Below, in pieces: positions 1 through 11,548 of a stretch of DNA of 64,000 nucleotides. Made by a program: the position numbers and the translations under genes. How positions within the stretch are numbered: the first letter of the stretch is position 1; the number at the start of each line of letters is the position of its first letter. The notes beneath the pieces were generated by a model, which was not told where the DNA came from, did no database searches, and worked only from the letters and a program-made list of their open reading frames with translations. The stretch is from positions 105,561,525-105,625,524 of the forward strand of contig CM031858.1 in the NCBI GenBank assembly GCA_018697195.1, in the 5' to 3' direction. Origin of the DNA: Certhia americana. Lineage: Eukaryota; Chordata; Aves; Passeriformes; Certhiidae.

Positions 1-250
1 ATGAACCAGCTTTAAAGAAACAAAAAAAGGGTCAAGATGACAAATGTGTTTTTTCACCCCTACATAAGGGAGATATACTTGATTTGGTTGTTGCCTCCCG
101 AGGTGGATATCTGTGCCCACTCTGGGGAAAAGCAAAAACACAGTAGTTTTGTTTAACAAACCAGGTCAAAGATAACTCACCTAAGCTCTTAGCATTTTCT
201 GGCAGTATTAAAAGGCCATGATTCAACATAATGATCTATCCCTGAGCAGT

Positions 251-271
251 CCCCCCCCCCCCCCCCCCCCC
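251..271 (+). repeat. Poly-C homopolymer
   Basis: A run of 21 C residues. Run length may be affected by assembly. Confidence 0.9.
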
Positions 272-921
272 GTATTAATAGAATAGTCTTTTAATTAGCC
301 TCCAGCCTTTATTCCTTTGGATTCATTTTATTTTGTTTCTTGAACAGACTTATTACCTCCTTTATAAAGAAAAAGCCAAATCCTCTCGTGTTCCAGTATA
401 CACTGAACCTTATCTACTGTCTCCATCCAGAGCCATAAAACATCTGGGAGGGTTATCTGCTTTCATTCTGAGCTCAGCTGGATCTGAAAGACACATCTCC
501 CTTGGGGCAGTGAGGCAGCTTGTCATCACCATGAATTTCCCCTAGAGACATATATTTTCTGTGCAGCAGGCCAGAGCAAAGCCACACATATTTCCATCTG
601 TAGGGATTACAGCCAAGGCACTTAACTACTCTGACCTCTTGTGTGTGATAGGCAGTGCAGTTCTATCCAGTTACTCCTGTACAAAGTCCAATGGCTTTGT
701 TTTTGGCTAAAGCATATTTTTTAAATGAGGAGTCGGTCTTGATCTAAAGGCATTAAAGTACAGGGAATCCCCTGTGATGGTAATTTGTTCCAGTTGTAAT
801 CACCCCCACCGCTTCAATTTTTGCTTTTTTTTCCAAGAAGAGTCTCTACCTCCAACTTGTAGCCAGGAACATGTGTTCCTCCTACCTCTTCATAAGAGTG
901 CCCTTTAGTGACAGTGCTCCA

Positions 922-1054
922 TTAAAGCACCCAAGTTTGCAGCCAAGTCTTCTGGTTTTCTTTTAATTAGTGTTTTCTTCCAAGTATGAAAAGCATCTGG
1001 CTCAATTTAAGCCTCTCACTGTAAACCCCAGACTCCTGGTAAGACTCATAGTGG
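922..1054 (+). repeat. Dispersed repeat copy A, unknown family
   Basis: Shares TCAATTTAAGCCTYTCACTGT (one variable base) and the flanking CTCCATTAAAG and CCTGRTAARRCTYRTAGT blocks, in the same order, with 4037-4165. The family is not recognised. Confidence 0.6.
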
Positions 1055-4036
1055 TGGAAACACCGGGTGTGACTTGCAGCCTCCCCACAAGGGACACAAG
1101 GGTCATTAGCTCAATAGCAGCTCCCTCTGGTATGTTCTGCCTTGGAGCCAGCGGCCCTCAAGACTCCAAGCTGCCCTTGGTCACCAGCTCCAAGAGACCT
1201 TTTCTCCCAGTCTGAATGACTGGCCTGGCTCTGAGCTGTAGAGCTACTCTAAGGCTGTCCAGACTTCAAGTACTGTCTCCAACATGAGAAAGCTGGAAGC
1301 CACAGCAGTGAGTTGGGCTTTTCCAGTCCCTGTGTTGAGCTGAGTTCTCATCAGTGCTGCGATGCCCGGGGCTGTTCCAGCTGCCAGCTCCCTGCAGCCA
1401 AGAAGCTCCCAAGCCAAGAAGCTGGCTCTGCCCTTTTGTCTTAACATCATGGTGGGAATGCTTTGGTATCTTTCTTGTCATCTCACTCGGTATCTTTTTT
1501 GGAGCCACTGCTCTCCATGCCACAGCACACAGGATTTGTGATTTTTGTTTCCACTGTACTCCTAGATGCCCTGATATTCACTTTCCTGTATGTGGTCCAG
1601 GTTTATCCTGCGACTCAGCTTGCTTGAATGGTTGCCCTATACTCATCATTAGGTTTAGTTATGCACTAAGTTTTGTGCTCCCTTTGGAAACCTATAAGGT
1701 TTCTGTCTGTGACTGAAAGAGGCCAAAGAAGGATTTCCTGCAAAGCTGTGTGCCATTTTCAGATAATCCAAAATGTTATGGAGCAGCTAAGCAGTTTACT
1801 AACTAATGAAATAATGATTAAAAATTAAGTGCTCTTCAGTCCTCTGGCTTCTGTCCATGTACAGTAAAATTTTGACCTGAGTTTGCTCATGCACCTTGGC
1901 AGAACACTTAGAGGAAATTTCTGTAAGTGCTTTAACAAAGCACTCAGCAAAACAAGGAGTGGAAGAGAGAAGAACCTGCATAAGAAATTATACTACACAA
2001 TTTCTACAGGAGTGTAACACCTTTTGCTGGGCATATCCTCTCTCATCTTTTGGCACAAGAAGTACCAGGACATTTGTCAAGCAGTTTAATCTGTTTTAGG
2101 GTCATGTGCACAACTGTGCAACACAGTTCATCTGAAAATGCACAGACATTGATCTCAGCAGTAAAAATTAGTATTCTTATAGTAGGATATGAAAAAACTG
2201 AATACAGTAATTCTCTTTAAAAATATTTTTGAAACTCTTAGTTTTCACAGCCTTAAAATCTGGTCTAAGCTATTTAAATAAAATGATGCTTTGTTCAAGC
2301 AAACAAGATGCCATCTTTTCTTGTGGATCAGGAAAGAAGTGCAGAACAAGAGGAATGTGAAAAGTAGTGAAAACTCTTAGTCTCTTACGTGAAAAGGCTT
2401 CAGCAAATATATTCAAATAATTTTTCCTTTTGGAGACTGGAGTAAGATTCAAGTATGAGGAGGTGTGAAGTGTGCTTAACAAACAAAGTCCATATTTTAT
2501 TGAAAAAGAAGGTTCTGCTCACATTGAGAACTCTGCTTTTTGTGATGTGTGCCTTTAGCTATAGTTTATGGTTTTCAACATTTCCAGCTCTGCTTTTCAG
2601 GAGGATATAGTTCAGCCATGGAAAAAATTTGTACTGGACTGAAACTTGCCAGACAAGGAACTAGCCAAGAAATAAATGTACTAAGTCAAATAAAACTGCT
2701 GAGGAACAGAATTTTTAGAAAATATTTTTACTCTTAATACGTGAAAATTATTTTTCAGCCTATTACATATAAACCTCAGAGCACTACAGGGACTAAGTGC
2801 CTGCGGATTCCAAAGACAAAAGGAAGAGTTATTTTGTATTTTATTGGATATTCCCTAAATAGGTTATGGTACAGTGTGTTAATTTTTTTTAATACAAAGT
2901 TTCCACTGAGCTGCCAGTTTAGTTGCTTCATCTGCTCTTCTGTTTTATGCTTTTAGCTTGACATGGAACTAAAAACATTTTCCAGCTCCCTGGCTGAGTG
3001 ATACACCTGCACTGATGTGAATTGTGTGTAAGTCTGTGGAAGCCAGAGAAGTGTGCACTTGTGTTACTGAAGCTGTGATAAGGAACAAGACTGTTTAGTG
3101 CAGTTTAGCGCTAAAAATATTTGACACTTACCTTGGCCAAATAAATTACAGTGTCTCCACACTTAGTTGGAAAGGCTGTGGGTCAAGGGTACGATGTATT
3201 TCTCTGTTGGAGTTCAAAAGAGCAGCTGCAGAGCATGGCATAAGTAACAGTAGATATTGACCTCTTTGAGAGTGAAAATGCAAGATATATTGACCCTGAA
3301 GTCAAACATTGACCCCAGATTTGTTTCAGTCTTTTTTTTTTTTTCTTTAAGGACCAATAAATCTTGGTATTTGGCAAAAAAACCAAGAATGGAAATGCAA
3401 ATTCAGGTTTGACACAAATATGGTCAATTCTATTAGCTTTCTAAGTTCTTGCCACCTTTTGCAGAAAGTACAAAAAGGCACTGTTTTCTTTGTATTTTTA
3501 GTGGTTTATCATATCAAAACAAGGAAACAGATTATTACAGCCATTACTTGAGAACTTCAACATTCCTCAGAGAGTTAAAAGTGTGATAAAGTTACAAGTG
3601 TAAAGGAACATCGGAAACCAATGAGAAAGTTCTAAAGCAGATATGTAGGTTTGCAGTCCAAAAGTCCTTGGCATTAACTTCAGGCACAAAAATTTTTCAA
3701 AATTAGTTTGGACATCTTGACTGTTTGAGTTTGTTCAGTTTCCTTCTTCCCTCTTCCCTGAATAGTTGTGCTCCAGACTTTCAGTTGTCTTGGGATTGCT
3801 TTCACTGAAACACAAGCTAATATTTGAGTTTGGGGTGTTTTATTGCATAGGGTTGTACCTTTCACAAGATCTTTTAATAATATACTTATGTGTCAGCTAG
3901 GGAAAAAAAAAACAAAAAAAACAAGGTCTCCTTTACAATATTTTGTCTGAAATAAAATTTACAAATTCCCACTTGTAACTATAGATTTATATTATGCCTT
4001 CTGCCTCTTAATTAAAACACCCTGGGATTTTCTCTC

Positions 4037-4165
4037 CATTAAAGTGCATGCATTTTATAGTGAAAAATTCTAAGTTTTTCGTTTAGTTTTCTGGGCAAGA
4101 AAATTATTTTGTTCAATTTAAGCCTTTCACTGTCAGTCTCAATCCCCTGATAAAGCTTGTAGTAA
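4037..4165 (+). repeat. Dispersed repeat copy B, unknown family
   Basis: Diverged direct copy of 922-1054 with conserved blocks CTCCATTAAAG, TCAATTTAAGCCT, TCACTGT and CCTGATAAAGCTTGTAGT. It ends just before the AAGTC/GACTT-rich segment that precedes the CR1 at 4276. Confidence 0.6.
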
Positions 4166-4181
4166 AGAGCCTGAAATGCAT

Positions 4182-4275
4182 GGTAAGACTTGAGTCTTAC
4201 CAGACTAAGGACTAGTAAGTCGTACTTATGTCTTGACGTAAGTCAGACTTTAAGTCAAAAGACTTGTAAGTCCTA
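4182..4275. repeat. Hairpin and AAGTC/GACTT-rich segment
   Basis: GGTAAGACT TG AGTCTTACC (4182-4201) is a perfect 9-bp inverted repeat with a 2-base loop. It is followed by many AAGTC and GACTT words in both orientations up to the CR1 start. Confidence 0.7.
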
Positions 4276-4640
4276 TAAGGCATGGCTGAGGGAGCTGGGG
4301 GTGTTGAGCCTGGAGAAAAGGAGGCTCAGGGGGCACCTTATTGCTCTCTACAACCACCTGAAAGGAGGGTGCAGCCAGCTGGGGGTTGGCCTCTTCTCCT
4401 GGGCAACTAGCAACAGGAGCAGAGGACATGGCCTTAAGCTATGTCCCCTGCCAAGGGAAGTTCTGGACATCAGGAGGAATGTCTTAACCAAAAGGGTTGT
4501 CAAGTATTGGAAGGGACTGCCAAGGGAGGTGGTGGAGTCATGTGGCACTCAGTGCCATGGTGTAGGTGGCAAAGTGGAGATGGGTGGACTCAATGAACTT
4601 GGAGGTCTTTTCCATTCCAAAATGATTCCGTGATTCTGAG
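4276..4640 (+). mobile_element. CR1 LINE, 3'-end fragment
   Basis: Recognisable CR1 3' region in sense orientation: GGGAGCTGGG, then TGGAGAAAAGGAGGCTC, then the CTCTACAACCACCTGAAAGG block, AGGTGGTGGAGTCA, and the terminal GATTCCGTGATTCTG repeats. It is strongly 5'-truncated, as is usual for CR1. An open frame across it (4190-4633) is not a gene. Confidence 0.93.
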
Positions 4641-6172
4641 GTTTTTAGTCCTCCATCTGCAGATGTGGAATCTCAGGAGACCCTAGCCTCATGGCAACTG
4701 CCTTCCCCTTTTACTGTTCTGAAGACAGAGACCCTAAAACTGCCAGGCTCTGTTACAAAATAATTTGCAAAGACTTGGTTTTCCATCATTTCATAAGCTA
4801 TCAGGAAAAGGATTGTATAGCAAGGAATATATGTTTCAGGAAGATAATTATTTTTGCAGGTATTATTGTTATTGTTTTTGCTGTTGAAACTGTAGCAAAT
4901 GTTTTCACGTTTAAGGGATTTGTCAGCTTCTGTATTATCGTGATTGCAGTAGAGTTTTCACCTACTTAACACAGTGATTGCATTCACGTTAGGAAGGCAG
5001 CAGGGTAGGTGCTATGTAGGCAGGTAATATTTTTGTTGTCTAATTGTTGGCTAATTCCTTATCTTTGTGACTGCAGTGCTCTGGATGTCTGTCCTTCTGC
5101 ATGCCTTTTCCTCGCTTGTAACAAGCAGATTTAATTTATCATTTCCCAGCACTTGTCAAGATAGTGCAGATTTGCTTATTGTTTTATTAGGAAGGAAAAC
5201 ACAAATTACTTCACCAACCACACTCTCCACCTCTATATAGGAAACTTCTTGTAGTAATTTTCAGAATAAAAATTGCATCTCTAGATAAGGGTGAATATTA
5301 GCTAGGGAAAAATCCCAGAAATTGTGATGATATTAGGTGGAAAAAAATCCATTTATCAGGGCTGTTTGCTCCTTGCATTACACATTCGTTACACATTGGC
5401 ACAAGTGTTTGAAAGAAATGTTCTGCTTGCCTGAGGAATTCGTTCTAAGTCTGCTTTTTATCCAGGAAATTGGATGCTAGTGAGGTGTGAATGAGCCAGG
5501 GTTAGGGAGACCTCAGGAGTCAGAGATGCTACAGGACACAAGGAGACAGGAGAGTGGAAAAAGGGAAGAACAGAATGAGCAAACCGAAAGATGGGAGCTG
5601 CAGTAGTTCATAGTCATTCCTTAACCTAGAGATCCAGCTTCACAGAGGAAAACTTCCCCTTTGAAAAGATAAGATTCTGGAAAAGAAGGCAGAGGGGGAG
5701 GTTGGTTATGTTGGAAGGTGGAAACAGGATTTATTGTGTCTGCCATCAAGCCTGCAATATTTCTGTGGAAAAAGCCCTACCTTTAGAAAGTGGTTTTAGA
5801 AGGGCAGTGAGGTGAAAAATAAATCCAGGGCCTGACAACTCCTCTCCTTTGGAGGTGATTTAATGCTGAGTCTCAATTCAGCTAAGGGGAGTAAGGCAGC
5901 ACACTTCCAGATGAACACTGCTTATACCTAGACATAATTTCTCTCCTGTAGTTGAACATGTAGCCTCAGGAGATTAGGAATGAATTTACAGCCACTGGAT
6001 TTGTCACGATGAGCTATGTTCAGTGCAGTGCCTATGGGGATCCTTTCTTCTCAGTTTGGTATTGGTATCTCAGCCAAGCATTCTTGATAGCACAAGAAAA
6101 AGGCTAATCAATAGTGAAATCTGCATAATTAAAAGAGTAGAACAGGCTTCTTTATACCGACTGCTTTCTGAA

Positions 6173-6178
<6 letters not shown>

Positions 6179-6203
<25 letters not shown>
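6179..6203 (+). repeat. Poly-T homopolymer
   Basis: About 25 T residues in the COLEC12 upstream intron. Confidence 0.9.
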
Positions 6204-6400
6204 GAGGTCTTACTGCATTCTTCCTTATTGGGGTCACCTTCCAAATAGAAGGTCTATGTAACTGCTAAGTACCCAGCACGGATAGAAACACTTTGACCTC
6301 TTCTTTTTTCATGCACATTAATCTTTTAAATTAATTTAATTTAAATTAAATCCAAATAATGTCCTCAGAAAGACTTTTCAGTTGGAAAAGAGGGAATCTT

Positions 6401-6430
6401 TATATTAGAGTATTAATATACTCTAATATA
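6401..6430. repeat. Perfect 13-bp inverted repeat with 4-base loop
   Basis: The left arm TATATTAGAGTAT and the right arm ATACTCTAATATA are exact complements around TAAT. A third copy of the left-arm sequence follows at about 6435-6447. AT-rich intronic hairpin, with no sign of coding or a known transposon end. Confidence 0.85.
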
Positions 6431-9036
6431 TATTTATATTAGAGTATTCTTAATGAAGACAACAGGAGCATTACCACTAAATCCAGAAAAGGGTGTATAA
6501 AGGTCTATATATTAATTTGAGGTGTCAAATTTGTTTAATTTTTTTCAATTCTGTTAATGCCAGCATTTATTGCAGTGTTTCAGCTGGAACACACCAAAAC
6601 CTGTAGTTACAGATACATCTGTAGGTTTGATTTTCTGCATGAAATTGGGTATACTTGTTCAGTCTCAGGCAACTATTTTTTCCCTACTGAAAACCTCATC
6701 ATATCTCTGTATTTTTCCATAACAAAAGAAAAGATAAATACATTTTTTATGCTATCAAATATGGTTGAAACTATTTAGTTCCATTCCACTGGGTAGTAGA
6801 TTAGAGAAAAAATCCTGATGAGAAGGGCATGCTGGTTGTGCTTCTGACTACTGAGTGAAAATTGGTTAAGATTTGTATGAGCTACAAGAGTTTAAAAGCA
6901 CACTTTGCTGTGACACATGGTATTTTACAATGCTCTTAAATGAATGACCTGCCTCAGCCATGTCAGGGGTGCATGTGTGCACAGAAACTTACATGGAACA
7001 GATGGCTGCTAAATACTTCCACTTAACTTGTGAAGGCACATAAAAAAATTTAATTTCTGTAGTTGAATGGAATAGCATTTGTGGCAACATCAGTGGATGC
7101 AGAAATGTCGTTTTGTTGTGCATAGCTGGAGTTTCCATTGTTTCTTGTTCTTTAGAGCAGTGGTCCAATGTTTTTAGCATTGCCCTTGAATTTAAAAGTT
7201 GCAGAAGCTGGTAAAAGAACAGGCAAAAGCTGCCTGTGAAGAGCATTGTTTTTGCACCTGTGCTCTGGAAGACTTCATCATGTCCTTGGTGAGTGGCCCT
7301 GCAGCAGAGGCGGCACTGCCGTGGGTTTGGCACCTACCACACTCACAACCATGGAGGGGATCATGTTGCCCTCTTCAGGAAATGTACCTCAAAAACCACA
7401 AATCATGGAGTTAACCACTTTTTCTGCCTTCCATTTATGACCATTACTAGGGTCACTAACACCTAAATACTGTGTTATAAAATTAGAGAATCTTAGGGAA
7501 AATATACACTTTGGGTGTGTTACCTTGTTTCATCCTTTCAGTCGAATGCAAATTGAATAAAGTTTGAAAATCATGTACATTAATCATCAAATTATATAAC
7601 CTTAATTAGGATCTATATTTCATTAGGAAGCATATTTATTTCAGAATGGAAGGCCTGGACTTCAATAAATGTGGCATTACTTTGCCATCAGGTACAACTC
7701 TGAAGGACAGATCCTTTCTGTGATTTTGCTAATGCTTTGTTACCTCTGGTTTTATTTAAATTATTGAATGGGATGTCTCTAGGTTGTCTTAGGAAGCTGT
7801 TTCACAAACCAAAAATCTGGCTTTGATCTCCCTATAGCTCTGGCTATATTTCTTCTTGCAAGTCAGTCTAAATTCTTCTGCATTGAGACAGAGTTTGAGA
7901 GAGGCTCTTTATTGCCATGTATCATGGCTGTCTTGGCTATCATTGAACAGGTCTTTAATTCATACATAATCACTATGTTCTTTTTACTGTTCTAGTTTTT
8001 CTCTCAGCTTTTGAACAGCCTAATTAGATTTTTGGGTTTAGTTGCAGAGACATGCACTGAGTGATCCCTTACTTGATTTTCAGTAACTGAGGCCAGACAC
8101 ATCTCTCTTATTCCAGACAGTTATTTAAAAGCACCAGCACTTCCTGAGGTTTGTTCTGGTTTGTGTTTGTCTTTAAATCTAATAGGCCATGGGATGCTGG
8201 ACCCTCTGCTGGTGTGATATTCTTACCACATTGTTGTGGCTGGACCATAAGCTATTGCAAATCCGTGATTCTTCATAAAATTTACCACACTGGTTCTTCA
8301 GCTCTGTTTGTAATATTTGCCTAACATACAGTTCAGATACTCAGCAGTCTTTGCTTACCCTGTGTTGTGGTTGGGCTTTTTGTATCCTTTCAATTAAAAT
8401 ATTTAGTGTTTAATCACAGTAGGACATTGTTTGGTAATACTATATAATTAAATGGTGGTGGTTGTTGAAGTGTATAATTAGGATTTCTGACAATTCATTG
8501 TGATTCTCTGGACTGCTGCAAAGAAGAACAAAGACAGAGAGAAAATGCTGGCTGGGTTATATAAATAAGTGAGAGATGATGGTCAGGCTGAAAATGAGGG
8601 TTCTCCCCTCCTTTAATGAAAGGGTTTGTGTACATTACATAGAATAAAGTATTTCTTAGGCTGAAAGCTTTCCAGAGATAATAGTATTGGCCCTCTGAGG
8701 CTCTTTATTATGTCAGATGTGGGATTCTGATTTATGGGAAGTGGCCGCTGCCTCCAACAGACTCAGTCTGATGTGTGGAGGAGAATTTGCTTGATGGCCC
8801 CTTTGTGCAGAGCTTTGGGCTGCAGTGTGCAGATCATCAAGGGCTGGGTTTTCCCAAGGTGTCCCAGAGAGGGAAATCCCTCAAGTTTACTGAAATATCC
8901 TGGGATTTTGGGACAAAGTGCACCCTTTCTACTTCAGGGGATGAGGAACAGCCCCAGCATTGCCCCCTCAGTGTTGAGAGTTGCTCTGTAGAGGTCAGAT
9001 TATGGAAGTCCTGGTGGAGTCTTTGATTTTCTTAAT

Positions 9037-9079
9037 CTTAAGGAACAACTTAAGGGTTGTTAAGCCTTAAGGAACAACT
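9037..9079. repeat. Short direct repeat with internal hairpin
   Basis: CTTAAGGAACAACT occurs at 9037-9050 and again at 9066-9079. Between them AACAAC...GTTGTT can pair. It lies about 90 bp before the antisense CR1. Confidence 0.75.
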
Positions 9080-9166
9080 CCTCCCCACCTCTATTTTTCT
9101 GGAGTCTGGGAATCTGTTGTTCTCCTAGAATGCAAGCTGAAAGTCTCACATAATTACGTAGCTGCA

Positions 9167-9896
9167 AGAATCATAGAGCACTTTGAGTTGCAAAGGACCC
9201 TTAAAGTTAGTCATCTAGTCCAAATGCTCTTCAGTGATCAAGAGTCTTGATCAAGATCAGTTTGCTCAGAGCCCTGTTCCCCTTAACCTTGAATGTTTCC
9301 AGGGATGGCATATCTACCACCTCTCTGAGCAACCTGTTCCTGTTTCACTACTCTCGTAGAAATTTTCCTTTTATCTAATCTGAACCTACCTTCTTTTGGT
9401 TTAAATCCATTTCCTCTTGTCCTATCACAAGAGGACCTGCTAAAAAGTTTGTCCCCCATTTTTCTTAACAGCCTCCTTTAAGTACTGAAAGGCCATAATA
9501 AAGTTCCTTTGAAGCCTTCTCTTCTCCAGGTTGAACAGTCCCAACTCTCTCATCCTGTCCTCATAGAAGAGGTGCTCCAACCTTTCTGGTCATCTTCATG
9601 TCCCTCCTCTGGGCCCACTCCAACAGGACCATGTCTTTCCTATGCTGGAGACCCCAGAACTGTACGCAGGTGGGGTCTCACCAGAGCAGAGTAGAGGGGC
9701 AGAATTGCCTCCCTCCACTGCTGGCCACACTGCTTTTGATGCAGCCCAGGATGTGTTTGGCTTTCTGGGCTGCAAGACTACATTGCTATCCCAAGTCCAG
9801 CTTTTATACACCAGCATCCCCCAAGTCCTTCTTGGCAGGGCTGCTCTTGATCTGTTCATGCCCCAGCATATATTGATACCAGGGGTTGCCCCAACC
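9167..9896 (-). mobile_element. CR1 LINE fragment, antisense
   Basis: On the + strand it starts with the reversed CR1 tail (AGAATCATAGAG) and continues through CAGGGATGGCATATCTACCA, TCTTCTCCAGGTTGAACAGT, GGGTCTCACCAGAGCAGAG and CTTGGCAGGGCTGCTC. About 730 bp of the CR1 3' region is therefore inserted in minus orientation. Open frames in 9509-9941 are shadows of this element. Confidence 0.93.
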
Positions 9897-11418
9897 TTTT
9901 ACTTGGAAAGAAAGGGGCAACAGGTGAATAAGAAATCTTGAATGTGAAGTTCAGGATAATATCACAGAAACTGGTACCACTGGCCCTGGTAGGGGTTGTA
10001 CAGTTTCATGAGGCCCAAATTCTCAGACTGGGCTTTTGGGGTGTTTCCCAGAGGTTATTTGCACAAGCTGCAAGCTGTGTAGCATGGAAATCAGATTATG
10101 CTGAATACTATAGAAACCTGTGGAGATGGAGCGGTTTGGGTTGGGTCCATTTATTTTTTAATTTTGGAAGAAAGAAGAAGCTCTGTGTCTTGCAGTGTTT
10201 ACTTGAAATATAGAGTGGCTGTTTCAGCCTGTGTCTTGCTGCCATGCTTCATGATTTTCCACCTGGCATAGGAAAACTGGCACCACTTAGGTGAGTGCAT
10301 ACACGCTGCTTAGGTTTCAAGTTAGGCTGCTTTAATTGCTTCCTAATAAATAACCAGAAACTTTTTCAAAGCAAGCATAGCTTGCATTTATCCCTCTTTG
10401 ATTACAAAACCAGAAGCAAAACTAGTAAATTCTGGAACAAATGACAGCATGTTTGTGCTAAATATTTTTTCCAATGGTATTGTAAAAATCTGACCATTAA
10501 GTTAAGCAGGCTGTTGCAATCCACCTGCCCACAAGCCAGCACTGCACTATTTGGGTGAGCAGGACCATTGCCATTGTGGAAACTGGAATGGGAGGAGGTG
10601 TGGACGCATTAGCTAGGAAATGTAGAGGGTGTCTATTTACATGTAGTTCAAATTACAGCTTTTACAGTGTGAGAATAGACTCGAAACTGAAGAAATTTGT
10701 TTTGTCCCAAAACAATAATTTTAAAAAGCATGAAGCAGTTTCAATTTTTGCCATTTGTGACCATTATAAAGAACAATTGCTTTCTGAAGTAGGCCAGCAT
10801 ATGAAGCCATCGAATCATCAGTTTTGCTCACTGCAACAAAACCATTCCTGAAGGTTCACAGAAATTGTTTTCATGAAGGGTAGGTTAATAACCTGTGACA
10901 CAATGCAAAAAAGACAAAAAATCTCACTCTGAATTTTGTGGCTGGCTGAATCCAGTAATCTCAAACCTATACAAAGTTATTGTTGCCAAAGATGCTGTTG
11001 CCAAATTTTTCTTAGTGTGCTGATATAATATGCTGGGGTTTTGTCATTACCAAAGCTTCTCTGTAAAAAAATACACACACACACATGTTTTTCCATATAT
11101 TTTAACATAAATGTGTTTGTGTGTATGCATATATGAAAACAAATATATGCCTGAACTTTAAAATCCTCTCTGTCCTATGGGACAAACTTACTTTCATAAT
11201 TGCTAGTCATGCATATTAGTAAACACCTACCATTTTACAATTGAGTGTCTGAATTTAAGCACTTACAGTCAGGGTTTTCAAAACATTTTGACATTTAAAC
11301 ACAGAGATGGATTCCTCATGGTATCTCCTACTTTTGCTAGTGAGATAAACACCAGTGGGATCTTGTTGCAACTCTGCAACATTAATTACCTCTCGGTATT
11401 TGACTCCTAGTTACACAT

Positions 11419-11548
11419 TGAATCACAGAATGGTTCATGTTGGAAGGGAACTCAAAGATCATGTAGTTTCTGCCTCCCTGCCATGGGCAGGGGCACCTTC
11501 CAGGGCAGGAGGCCTGAATTAGATGTATATAGTTTGCTCAGGTCCCTT
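11419..11548 (-). mobile_element. CR1 LINE short antisense fragment
   Basis: AATCACAGAATGGTTCATGT, then TTGGAAGGGAACTCAAAGAT and CTGCCATGGGCAGGGGCACC, is the reversed CR1 3' end. Similarity fades after a TTTGCTCAGGTCCC block near 11548. Confidence 0.85.

Noticed and set aside
4190..4633. 147-aa frame
   Set aside because: Lies over a 5'-truncated, non-coding CR1 3' region.
9509..9941. Several frames of 60-99 aa
   Set aside because: Shadows of an antisense CR1 fragment.
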